Position numbers and translations under genes: made by a program. The notes beneath the pieces were generated by a model. The model was not told the DNA's origin and made no database searches. It saw nothing but the letters and a program-made list of their open reading frames with translations. From Pseudoneurospora amorphoporcata (taxonomy: Eukaryota > Ascomycota > Sordariomycetes > Sordariales > Sordariaceae), in the NCBI GenBank assembly GCA_033297205.1, contig MU859094.1, positions 63,801 to 127,800 of the forward strand: a stretch of 64,000 nucleotides of DNA, given 5' to 3'. The first letter of the stretch is position 1. Each line of letters starts with the position of its first letter. Of this stretch, positions 44,637 through 55,442 are shown one piece after another.

Positions 44637-46335
44637 GTTGATTAGTTGATGGAGTTGTTTATTTGATGTAGATGATCCGTGGCGCGATGCACAGATTGAT
44701 GGAGTACTGTTGGTGGATAAGAAAAAGCAGACACCAAGAACGCTGAAACGCTGAGATCAGGAACAGGAAATGGAGAGGGTTTGGGGCGAGGGAGAGGATC
44801 TGGTTAAATAGGCACGGGAAACTGTGGGGTGGAAAATGGAATCAGCGGGTCACCATTCACCAGAAAGGTTTCAACAGGTGGCTGCGCGCCTGCCCGGATT
44901 GCGGCTTTGGGGGGTGCTGCTGATTACGAAGGGTGGAAAGGTTGGGAAGGCGGGCGATAGCGAAAGGGCACTAATCCTTTTTCGGAATTACGAGGGGTGG
45001 TGCCTGTGTGTGTTGTGTGAATTTATTTTTTTAGAACTGAATCAAAACTGCCGTATTTTGCGACGTGCAAATCGCTTGTTATTTCGTGCTCCAAAAGCGT
45101 GCTGCTTGGAGCCGTTTGTTTTTCTCCAAAACAAAGGCCCTTGCTGCGCATCTCGTGTCGTTGGTCCAAAAAGAAGAGGAAAGACCGCATGCTGGTTCGT
45201 GCTTTGTCACAACCTTGCTTTAGCGTCGTTCGGAAACCATGAACGCTCGGGCCAGCAGACCGTTCTTGGCTGATCTCTGATCTCGAATTGTTCGGGGAGG
45301 TTCGCTCTGATTGGTTCCAGCTAGGAAATCGCGTCTGAAACGGGTGATGCTCTTGAAAAGAGAAGGTGGAAGACAAGAGGAAAGAACATGGGGCAAGGGG
45401 AAATCCGGGGATGGAAAGGTGCTGTGATGTATTTGTATCTTCTAGAACCTTGAAGCACTCTGGAGTTACCCATCCCAGATCAGCCTCAGACGGGTTTTGC
45501 TAAGCTGTCCTAGTTCGCTGCTTCTGGTCTGGAATCTCCATCGACAACGCCTTCCCTCGCGTATGGCATCCGCTCTTGCCAACGCTTCTCTCCGGCAAGT
45601 CACGTCGACCACTTTATCCGTCCGAATTATCAGGCGCATGCGAGGCAATGCGGACGCTTTTGCCAGATCGAATACCTCGTCAGACTTGAGATCTTCCCAC
45701 TAGTATCTTTCTTCGTTTTCTCTGCAACGACTGTGCTTTCCTTTGTTTATCAACCCTCTTCGACCTAAACCACAAACTCCCTCCTGTCTCCATCAAGGGA
45801 TACATCGTCAGGCATCTCTAGACTTTCATTCCAATGGATATTCTAGGCCGATGCAATTTTGAGGTAATGCAATACAACAGCCTTTCTGATTCCTGATGTG
45901 CCGTTTAGAAGAATCCCATGTAAGCGAGAGCTCTGAACCCAAGAGTGAGTATATGCCGAAAGCCCTGGCTCTTCAAGCCTCCCATATTCCCCAACCCCAA
46001 GCACGAAACGCCTTTGCCATGCAAACCTGAATAGGTATGAACGTGAAGCAGTAGCTGGATCTAGAAGCGAACGGCCTGCTCTATCTGTTCCAACCCTCCA
46101 CCAGCAACAAACTCCCATTCACCAGACTGGTGACGCTTTGTCATCCATCCGTCGCCGATAACATCATATCCATCTGGTAAGCCATGCTCTACAAAAGCAA
46201 TTTGTTGGGGGTATGCAACTCGAAAGACGCATCATCATATCATGCAACCTAAAACCCATAGCCATAAAAAAAACAAGAAAGTCCCGCCAAACCCACACCA
46301 CCAAACCAAAAGCAACATGTTTAATTTCAGGGGTA
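44637..46335. other. Intergenic region, 1.7 kb, upstream of H4
   Basis: Holds the H4 promoter and the 3' flank of the Cdc27 gene. Plus-strand ORFs at 44824-45273 and 45563-45703 have no recognisable domain or splicing partner. I do not call them genes. Confidence 0.4.
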
Positions 46336-48864
46336 TCACTGCATCATGGAATCATCCGGTCCCTCGTCGTCCTCCAAGCTCTCGATAGCTTCCTTGATTT
46401 GAAGGCTCGCCTATAAGCAGGAACAGTTAGCGATACCTTCTTTCACGGTAATCTTCTTGGACCTAGGACTTACCTTTGGATCCAAGCTCAAAGCAATGGT
46501 AAAGTGGCGCACCGCCGATTTCTTGTCGTGCAGTGTCTTGGAGAGCTTGCCCAAAAGGAAGTGCACCTGGGCCCGGTCCGGAGCCAAGTCCTTCAGAATC
46601 ATGAGTTCCGTCTGCGCCGCCTTTGTTTGTCCCATCTGCAAAAGGGCACGCGCCTTCTTTAGCCGGACATCCGGAGCGCGCGGAGCCAGTTCGGCCGCTT
46701 TGGTGAAGTAAGGCAGCGCCTGCTCGATCTGCTTTTGCTTGTGCAAGACCGAGCCCATGCAGCAGATCAACACTGCGTGGGTCGGATGGATGACCGAAGC
46801 AGCGTGATAATGGCTCAGTGCCTTGTCGTAGTTGCCCAACTTCTCGTAAACCCTTCCGATACCGTAGTAAGCGTTGTAGTGGCGCTTATCTGCCGTGATG
46901 GCGTGTCGATAGGCTGTGAGGGCCTTGTCGTATTCCTCGTTTTCTACATGCTCGTGTCCTTGTAGAGTATATGCGTACGCAAACTTGGGATCAAGTTGCG
47001 TCGCTCGCTTGAAACATCTCAGAGCCTGCTCATGATCATATGCCAACGACCATGCGTTTCCAAGGGCACACCAGGCTTGTGGTGAATCCCATACCGAGTC
47101 GATCATCTCATGGGCAAGGAATGAAAGCTCCGTCTCTTTTTTCAAATGCCACAGAACAGTCGAATAGACCTCCATGTCCTCGAGGCGAGTTGGAGCAATA
47201 ACGCGAAGACGTTTGAAATACTTCTCTGCCTCGGCGTAGTTCGCCTGCTCGTACTGCGTCCTTCCCATCTGTGCCAAAACCCATGGTGTGTCTTGGTGGC
47301 TCCGCGGAAGTGACATATAGACCGCCACTGCCTCCTGACACTGAAACTCGGATGAGAGCGAATAACCGGACGCCAGCTTCTTCAACAGATCGAATATTGT
47401 TCTTAAAGCTTCCTCAACCGCCTTTACAGATTCAGACTCGGCGGGTTTAGGGGCCGGTGGCGGAGGTGGTGCCGCCTGCACCACCGGCGGCTCCTTGGCG
47501 CGTGGTCCCTCGGCGTGGTCAATGTCCATACCATTATCCTCCTGTGGCGGCTTCCGGTTGCCACTGATTACCCGACCAACGTTTGCTCCACTAGAGCCCG
47601 GCCGAGCAAATCGAGATATTGGGTGCTTAGCCTTCCTCAGCTCACGGGTTGCTGCGATGCTCGATGTTTTCGTTGCCGTCGATCTTGAGACCACATTGAG
47701 CCTTGCGCTTCGCCTGGGTTCATCACTGTTCATTGATCTGGTTTGGACTGGGTGCCCCGCTGCCGTGCGTTTCCTTTCAGTAGTTGAACTGGAGACAGTA
47801 GATGTTTTGGCCCCTGAGTCCGCATGGTCAGTGGCTGATTCTTGAGCTTTATCTTTCCTTCTTGTTCCCAGCCGGTGACCTATTTTGGGTGGCGCATCAG
47901 TCAGAGCCGGGTCAGCTGTCTGGGCTGCCCGAGTTTTCCGAGGTGGCGCTTGCGGCGGCTCTGCTTGGTGTCCAACACGACCGACTTGAGAATTATGGGC
48001 GGTGGGAGCGGACGCAGATTGCGTGTCAGTTTCCTCGACAGATACTTTCCCTGTCGGCCGACCTGATGTAATTCCTGACTGAGAAAGATACATCTTGTAT
48101 ACGAAGCCATTTTCCGAATCTGGATGCGACGCCGATTCCTGGGATGTCCCATATGGCCCGAACGGATCGCTTGGCTGCCTATTCTGTTGCTGTCCCGTCT
48201 TCTTTTGCTGCAATGGTTCTGGTGGCTGTGGAGAGGGACCTGCAATCCAGGCAAGGATGGGCGTAGCGTTAAGGCCATGCTCGAGGTTGCGCGCAAGACC
48301 GTCGCTCGCCTTGAAAACGTTTGGCACTCTAACGCTCACTCCCATGTCGCAAAGGCTTGTAAAGGCTTCCCACATGAACGGGTTTCGTCGCAGCGCCTCC
48401 TCAAAACATGGTATGGCCGCCTTCTTGTCGTCGTATGCTCGGTAGAGTCTGCCCAGGAGACAGCTGAAGGCGGCGGCATCAGGATATGGCATCCTGGTAA
48501 AAGAGGTGTGTCTCCCCAAGTTGTCCGCCTTGGACCATTGCTTCCTCCCATTTTCCAAGCCCTTGATCCCATCTCTGAATCGCTCCAACTCTAAACACGC
48601 CTGAGCGAAGACGTAGCAGGACCCCAAATGCGTGCCTTTATACCCTGGGCCCCGACTGATCTGGAAGGCAGTTCGAGCATCGCCAAGTCGCAAGTGGGTG
48701 TAGGCGAGAAGGTAGGCGGAATCGCAGAACGATTGGTCGTGGGCATAAAGGCGTTCGGCGAAGAAGAGGGCGCTTTCGTAGGCACAGTTGTCGAGATGGT
48801 AATAAATGGCCTGCCTTAGCAAAAGGGAGACGGTAACGTTATTTGGCGTCATCTTCCCAGCCAT
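46336..48864 (-). CDS. Anaphase-promoting complex subunit APC3/Cdc27 (BimA-like)
   Basis: Two minus-strand exons, 46474-48864 and 46336-46410, join in phase 0 to 821 aa. The C-terminal exon encodes ASLQIKEAIESLEDDEG and MMQ at the end. The N-terminus (LLLRQAIYYHLDNCAYESALFFAERLYA) and residues 1-210 are TPR repeats. A Ser/Lys/Pro-rich disordered linker spans ~220-460. A long TPR array follows to about residue 790 (WCALGNAWSLAYDHEQALRC, YNAYYGIGRVYEKLGNYDKA). The layout and length equal those of Cdc27/APC3, the APC/C arm that binds the Ile-Arg tails of Cdc20 and Cdh1 and drives ubiquitination of securin and cyclin B. The start could also be the Met four codons downstream. Confidence 0.95.
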
Positions 48865-49891
48865 GGCCGAACCACCTAACCCGCGGTCGAAGTGGCGTAC
48901 GAAATATGCTACCGGCGAAACCGATCCATGGGATCACCGAATAAGAGATGGTGAACCAAAGGTGACGTGCCTCGTCCAGAAAGCCGTATGTCGGAGGGTC
49001 GACGAGGGTAGAAAATCCTCAAGACTGACTCGAGACGGAGGAACGAGGGAGCGAGGGCTGAAACGCTGTTCGTAATCGTGAAACTCGTGAATCGACGAGG
49101 CAATGTGTGTCGGAATCAGTCTGCGCCTGCACGGTCAAAGCAAAAGTCGGGTGCAAGGGGGGATGGGTTGCGCTCAATGAAGGGCGCGCGAACAATGGAC
49201 GATGCAGCTGCTGTATTAAGAAAGTATCGACAAAAGAAGAGTCGTTTGCTAAAAGCGTCGCAAAGTGTGCAGTGACTTGAATGCTGAAGTGATGGAATGT
49301 TGAGGAATGCCGCTTTCGAGAAGCAAGAAGGTCTGTGACGTCGGGGAAAAACAAAAAAAAAAAAGAGTTGATGTGCAATGCACGCGGCAAGCAGGTCACC
49401 GTTCGGCAGGGCAGGGTCCAAGGGTGAGCTTCAACGACAACGACGACAACAGCAACCTAGGTATGTCTGTCTAACACGACATCCATGACTTTCCACTCTC
49501 CCAAACACTTTGTTGCGACCGAGCACCTGGCGGAGGAGGGATGGCAGCGGCAGCAAGGGCTGTCTGGGTCGGATGGACGGTAAGTCGGATTCAAAGGTTA
49601 CGGCGGCCGGGCTCTTGATTTGCTTGATCAGTCAGTCTCGCTCGCTCGCGACTTCAGGATGAGACTTTGGGGTTGGTTTGGGTGTTGGGTTGCAGCAGCG
49701 ACCAATTGGTGGGCTACGCGACGCTGCCCTTCAAACCAAACACTGGGGAGAACCTGCCCGGGCAACACAGTGACAATCGACCCGACCCATGTCCTGTCTT
49801 CAGTTATGCAGTAGTTCTGCAACTGCAAACTGACAGCGCCGAGAACGGCTCAACCCGCCCCAGGGGCACTGTGGTCAATCAATCGATTTAG
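48865..49891. other. Intergenic region upstream of the Cdc27 gene
   Basis: This holds the Cdc27 promoter and an A12 run near 49350. ORFs on both strands at 49000-49420 mirror one another and are not convincing. No gene is supported. Confidence 0.4.
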
Positions 49892-50146
49892 CGCAATGGG
49901 TCACCATCACCAGCCACACTTGATCTCCAAGTGGCTGGTGAGATTCCATTCGAGACCTCTCAGTTGCAACGCCAATTTTCCGGTTTCACCTTCCCCGAGA
50001 AGCACTGGACCTGTGAGAATAGGCTACACTGCTTGGACACTCGGGCTACTGAGTGGTTTGACTTCACAATTGGCAAGTGCAATGGATCAGGAACATGCGG
50101 CCCTGCCGTGGAGATTGAGAACTGGCAAGTGTTCCTGCCGTGCTAA
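49892..50146 (+). other. Possible exon of a small cysteine-containing protein
   Basis: A frame of about 84 codons, open from 49892 and closed by TAA at 50146, but with no in-frame ATG. It follows an ATCGATTTAG sequence that could be a splice acceptor. The last ~50 residues hold five Cys spaced as in small secreted proteins (HWTCENRLHC, GKCNGSGTC, FLPC). I could not find a credible upstream exon with a signal peptide. It may be a gene fragment or chance. Confidence 0.25.
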
Positions 50147-50336
50147 GTGGAACACTGCAGTGTTAACTTCCTCCTCTTCATTTTCTTTGGCAATGAACCT
50201 GTAACCTACCTTACCTACTACCATCGCTTGAAGTTTCAATCCATCACACTACACCATCTGGCCGACCTCACGGTGTTCCCAGACATCAATCAACAGCGAC
50301 TTTGCCGCCAGGACCGCGCAGTGTACTGACCATCTG

Positions 50337-52741
50337 TTATCCCCGGTATTGCACATTAACCTCTCGCTCGATCGTATCGTTGCCGACTCTTAACGACCAT
50401 TTGGGCTCGCCCTCAAATTTCATCATCAACCGCAAGTTGTTCATGCGGCGGTGGACGTTGCCCATCGCATCCCAAATTTGTGGCAACTCGGTCCAAGGAA
50501 CGTGGATGTCATAGTTGATGGTGCACAGATGTTGGACACACCCCGTTTGATCTCTCCTCACAGGTGGATTCTCAGCATCGCTGGTCATGATGTATAGTTC
50601 CACGTTCCTCAGGTTGTCCGGAGTTCGGATGTACTTGTAGAATTCATATTCTACCGGCTCTCGGTTATCCACCGGCTCGTTCTACATCAGTCTTGTCAGC
50701 ACTTGGATTCCCTTGGCGAGTCCTCGCACCCTTGGAGCTTTCCATACCTGTTTGAGGTACCAGAACATCCTGTAGACCATTTCCCTGCCATCGGGATTCG
50801 TGTAACATCGGTCTATTGACCGGTCCAGAGGTGGATTCACTCTTTCAACGGGACAGCCAAGCTCGACGCCGTAGCTGAACCTAGCTACTCGCGAGACGAC
50901 TGAAGGCAGTGTCGGGATGGTGTCGGATGCCCCCTTCAAGACAGCAATCACAGCTCCTCTTGCTACAGCCGACCATCTGCGTAAGGATTCAAGGTCAGTC
51001 AACAGCCGGTCTAATGCATGAGGGGTTCTACTCTGGGTCACTGATGGGGCTCATACGCTCGTTTTGGCTGTAGTACGTTCTGATGCTGTCCATTGAGCTG
51101 ATTGTATAAGTAGGGCGAACCACCAAGACCTCCAACCAGAAGAATATTCTGTGCATCGATTGTTAGCCCCGGCGTCCATAGAGACAACGTCCTCCGTTGA
51201 TTCCAAGCTTACCTTTGGGCCGGCTCCGTATTTCTCCCGGATCAGGGCTATCTGCTCACCAATGAGGGTCCGAATACCCGTGAAGGTCTTGTGGAAGAAA
51301 AATTCGACAGTATGCCTGTAAAGCAGTCAGTTCGTTCCCCCATTCAGTACTGCGGAAAATGTACCTCGACTTACTTGGGAACAGGGAATCTGTCGGTAGT
51401 GCCTTTGAACTTCTTGAGCATTGAAAAGACCCTGGCTGGAGGCCTGATCACAAATGTGTCTTGCGTCTCTCTGCCACTGAAGGTTCGCTTCATAGTGTGC
51501 TCCCACTCGTCGTTCATAAATAGGCGAAACTCATTAGCCTCGACCTTTCCAAATTTGAGACCGGATTTATCCTTTATCCAGTCCTCGAATGCCGTGTCTA
51601 CGAGGAAAGCACCACAAAGTTTGCCTGTAAGCATCAGTGTTAGTGGATATACCTATCATCAGATGCGACCGTTTCCTTACCGTCTCCTTTAACAGCTTCC
51701 TTGACCTGGAAAGGGTCGGTCGAAGTCACCTCGTAGCTAACGATGTCCTAGCCGAAAAGTTAGTCGAGTTTGATACGACGACGACGATGGAACCAAGAGC
51801 CGCACAACGTACCACCGTGCCACCGCCACAGTCACAAACGACAAAGGTCTCTCCGACCTCGATGTCAGGATGATTCCTTCGTTCATATAATGTTGACAAG
51901 GCTGCAGCTTCCGGCTCTTCAACCAAGATGAGCTTTGTTTCGCCAATTCTCCTTCTCTCCTCAATACCCGCCCTTCTAGCCGCCTCCTTCAGCCTTTCTC
52001 GCGCATATGCCGGCCAGATAGCGGGCACAGTCACAGCGACCTTCAAAGGCAACGTATCGATACTAGGGATCTCACGTCTGATATCTTGCAGCGTGTGATC
52101 CCATATTTGCTTGAGAAACCCCCCAATCAGGGCGACTACGCCCTCTCCCCAGTATTCTGGAAGCATCTCCAGTTGTTGACGCGCCCGTCCCAAATACCGT
52201 GAGTTGCGGACATCTTCTTGGGCGTCTTGATGGTTGAGCAGCAGCAGCTTGAACCAGCGAATTGGATCGTGGTTTCTGGGAATCAAATAACCCCAGTCAC
52301 CCGTCCCAAGGTCGACTTGGGTGGGAATCTGCACCTCATCTCGCAGGCTGGGGTCGATGGAAGGCCAGCCTGTCACATCATGGATAATCTCTGGGTCGTC
52401 CGAGTAGGCCCATGAAGCCCCCGAGTAGCTGGGATTGAGTTAACCCACAGAAACAGGAACTAGCTCTTATAATGACCCGAGGATGTTACATACGTTGTTC
52501 CAAAGTCAATCCCAATTGCGATGTACCTCTGAGGACGGTCTCGCCTTGGTCGTGATCGGTCGTGGGATGCTGATACTGCTGGTCTCGAGGATTGGGGAGC
52601 AAATTGGCCGTGCCCGTAACTTGATTGATAAGGCGGTGCTGGGCTAGGAGGGTACTCCAAGGAGCCGAACATTCTCGCAGCGTGTAGGGGAGGGCTTCTT
52701 GACGACATTTTGGACAACGTACTCGGATCAGCAACTTTCAT
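50337..52741 (-). CDS. Hsp70-like ATPase, module A
   Basis: Eight minus-strand exons, 52494-52741, 51813-52428, 51681-51747, 51375-51624, 51213-51315, 51057-51148, 50748-50976 and 50337-50681, join in frame to 649 aa. An internal ATG at 52708 has a better context and would remove 11 residues. After a disordered Pro/Ser/Arg-rich head comes an actin-fold ATPase. It has IAIGIDFGTTYSG (phosphate-1 loop), LKVAVTVPAIWP, LVEEPEAAALSTLY, VVCDCGGGTVD (phosphate-2) and NILLVGGLGGSPYLY (adenosine motif). The classical Hsp70 substrate-binding domain and EEVD end are missing. About 200 other residues take their place, with FSYGVELGCPVE and a beta-rich tail. Fungi carry many such Hsp70/HSPA12-like proteins of unknown role. 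It stands head to head with a GTPase gene, an arrangement repeated in module B. Confidence 0.9.
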
Positions 52742-53553
52742 TTCACTTCAACATAACACCTTGCTCTTTATACGACCGCATTAGAGATAGACAGAGGACT
52801 GTCCGTCTTAAGTCAGAGTTCTCTGTTGGAATAGCTCGATGCCGTTGCTTGATCAATGGCAAACCATGGCGGGGATATACAACCTACCCTCGGCGAAAAT
52901 CGCCTTTCTTATTTTTTTCTTTTCTTAGATGCCAGAGCCTTGTCGCTCTGGCCGAAGACGCTACTGCTGCCTTCCACAACCAGCTCGCGCGCTGGTTGTT
53001 ACCCCTCACCACCTCCGCCCCAAAGATGGGCATGAGGCTGAGAACCAGAGCCCATGATTGGGGAGGCGCCTGCAATGGTTGCCTTCTTTGAGCGGGCTTA
53101 TCGCCAGACGCACTTTGGACTTTACTAATACTTTCTCACTTGGCCCAATGAGACTGCCGTTGGCTCATACGATGTGTGTCGATATTGAGTCGGCAGTGCA
53201 ACTGTGGCTGGTCATTTGAACATCTAGCCCGTGTTCGGGCATCGTTGGGTGTGAACGGCTGAAAGATCGTGCATCACAAACAGACGCTTGGCTGGCGTCT
53301 ACACAGCCTGATCATGGCATGACGACATCGAGTAGGTACCCAGAGGCAAGTCGAGAGTTGACCCACATGGTTAGTCCGTCTCTTCGTTCGCAATAACGAC
53401 ATCTCGTACCCGAACCATACATGCGCAGAGGAGCACCCGGCCTGGTAGAGTTAGACATCACATCAAATAGAGCTATCCGAGCTCCTACTCAATGGCATAG
53501 CGGCAAAAAGGATTTACTCAAAGGTCATACATCATCAGTACACTTCAGCCAAC
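52742..53553. promoter_or_regulatory. Shared intergenic region of module A
   Basis: 812 bp between the divergent Hsp70-like and GTPase start codons, so both promoters must lie here. No ORF is convincing. It corresponds in position to 62037-62720 of module B. Confidence 0.5.
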
Positions 53554-54665
53554 ATGGGGACAAGAAGGGATCCCCGTACGGACGGAATGGTGTTAGTAAT
53601 GGGCGTCACCGGGGCTGGAAAGAGCACCTTCATCAACACACTCAAACCGCATTCCGTTCAAGTTGGTCATGATCTTGAATCAAGTAAGTAAATAATCAAC
53701 GTTACCCACCAGGCAAAACTTCACCAACCAATTTTAACCAACCAAAAGTTCGAGCGCCTCCCCAGGCCGTCCAGATGTTCCTCGATGAAGACGAGCACCT
53801 CTCCGTCACCGTCTTAGACACGCCAGGCTTCGACGACACCTGGCGCTCGGACGCAGAAATCCTCGCCGAGATCACGGAGTATCTCGCTACACAATATGCC
53901 CTAAGGATCCCGCTCAAGGGCATCATATACTTGCACCCCATCTGCGAGAACAGGATGAAGGGCTCTGCCCGCAAGTACTTTGATATGTTCCGACTCTTGT
54001 GCGGCGACCAGGCGCTCAAGAACGTCATGCTCGTCACCACTCGCTGGGATACCGTCGGCCAAGCGCCCGACCGGATAGGCGAGGCGCTGCGGCGCGAGCA
54101 AGACCTGCTGGACAATTGGTGGAAGCCGATGTTGAGACAGGGCGCTAGCGCCGCGCAGTTCAAGGGGACCAGAGCGTCGGCTGAGGCGATGGTGCTTGAG
54201 CTGGTGAGGGATCGGGACGATGTGGTGTTAGATGTCCAACGAGAGCTCGTGGATGGGCATAAGGAAGTTGGGGAGACTACAGTGGGGATGCCGTTTATGA
54301 ATCAGCTGGATAGTGACATTGTCAAGTGGAAGAGGGTGCTAGCGAAGGCTGACGAGGATTTGGCGCAGGCGAAGGAAAGGGAGAGAGAGCTGCGCAGTCA
54401 GGGGCTGAGGGGCGATGCGATGAAAGACTTGGAGGACCATGTCAGGTTGTTGAAGAAGAGAAGAAGAGAGGCGGAGAAGGTGGTGAAACAGTTGGAGACT
54501 ACTCAAAAGAAGATTCAGGTCAAGGTAGGTGAGAAAGTGAAGCTGCAAGTGGGAGAAAAGATATCGTCCTTGGGAGGAAGAATTGACCCCGTGTCAACGG
54601 GGATAGCAGTGTTCGCCGCGGTGTTGAACATCACTCTCACCGTTGTGAAGTTCGTGGTCATGTAA
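53554..54665 (+). CDS. AIG1/GIMAP-like GTPase with hydrophobic tail, module A
   Basis: Two exons, 53554-53683 and 53749-54665, join in frame to 348 aa. G1 is GVTGAGKST (residues 17-25) and G3 is DTPGFDD (67-73). The segment VMLVTTRWDTV occupies the place of G4 but reads TRWD rather than (N/T)KxD. PLKGIIYLHPI and the FRLLCG block are typical of the fungal branch of AIG1-type GTPases. Residues ~230-305 form a charged coiled coil (EDLAQAKERERELR, KRRREAEKVVKQLE). The last ~25 residues (STGIAVFAAVLNITLTVVKFVVM) are hydrophobic, a likely membrane tail as in GIMAPs. GIMAPs scaffold on membranes in immunity, whereas fungal members are mostly uncharacterised. The gene is divergent from the Hsp70-like gene, suggesting joint control. 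Confidence 0.88.
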
Positions 54666-55442
54666 GATCCCATGGTATGTCTAAGAAACCCACATAACGA
54701 GTGCTCTCGCTCTACGAAGTAAAGATACGGAAAATCAAGGCCAAAGAATCGAAATAACCTGCGATGTTGAGCACAGCAGGGTGTATCAATGTGTTCGTTG
54801 TGTCCGGATCACTACTGCTATGGCCATTCAGGCACACACAATTGGGTGACATCTAGGCATCGTGAATGGGTTTAAGCCAGACGTTCATGGAGTCTACCAG
54901 GGGTATCTGTAAAGAAAAACAGACCGGAACAAGAGAAAATCAGGCTGGAACGCGGATACTCGAGAACAGGCAGAGACGCCGGGGCCATGGTCAGCGTGGC
55001 TTGGGTCGAGACTTGGCGGCATGATGCCGCCCTACATTTCCTTCACACCAAGTTGAAGACCGATAAACAAGGGAATGGGCGGACAGGCACTGGCTCCTCG
55101 ATATTCCTCTCTTTCTGCCTGACGATAGTGTACATAGTAACACTGTGCCAGGTGCCTTCTAGACCACTTACCAAGGCCGAGGCTGTGGGGGCTGAGAGTA
55201 TCTCGAGATGCATAGCTTCATACCTTCCTTCCAACCATAACTTTCCGTTGGCATTCATCCTCCGATGTATGCATGGTTTTCTTTGAAAGTTACACTCTCA
55301 GAACATTAGGCCCCGATACGGTTTATCCCAAATTTTTCCCTGCGCCAGAAAGCCCGTCTTCAGTCCGCCATCACCATACGACACTGATCTTTCGGAGGGT
55401 CTCTTATTCTACGGTTTCTTTTCGAATCACTTTTGAAGAACG
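54666..55442. other. Intergenic region
   Basis: 3' flank of GTPase A and promoter of the next gene. Nothing further is seen. Confidence 0.4.

Noticed and set aside
44824..45273. Plus-strand ORF of 149 codons near histone H4
   Set aside because: It covers the H4 promoter; the translation is Cys/Leu/Arg-rich without family resemblance.
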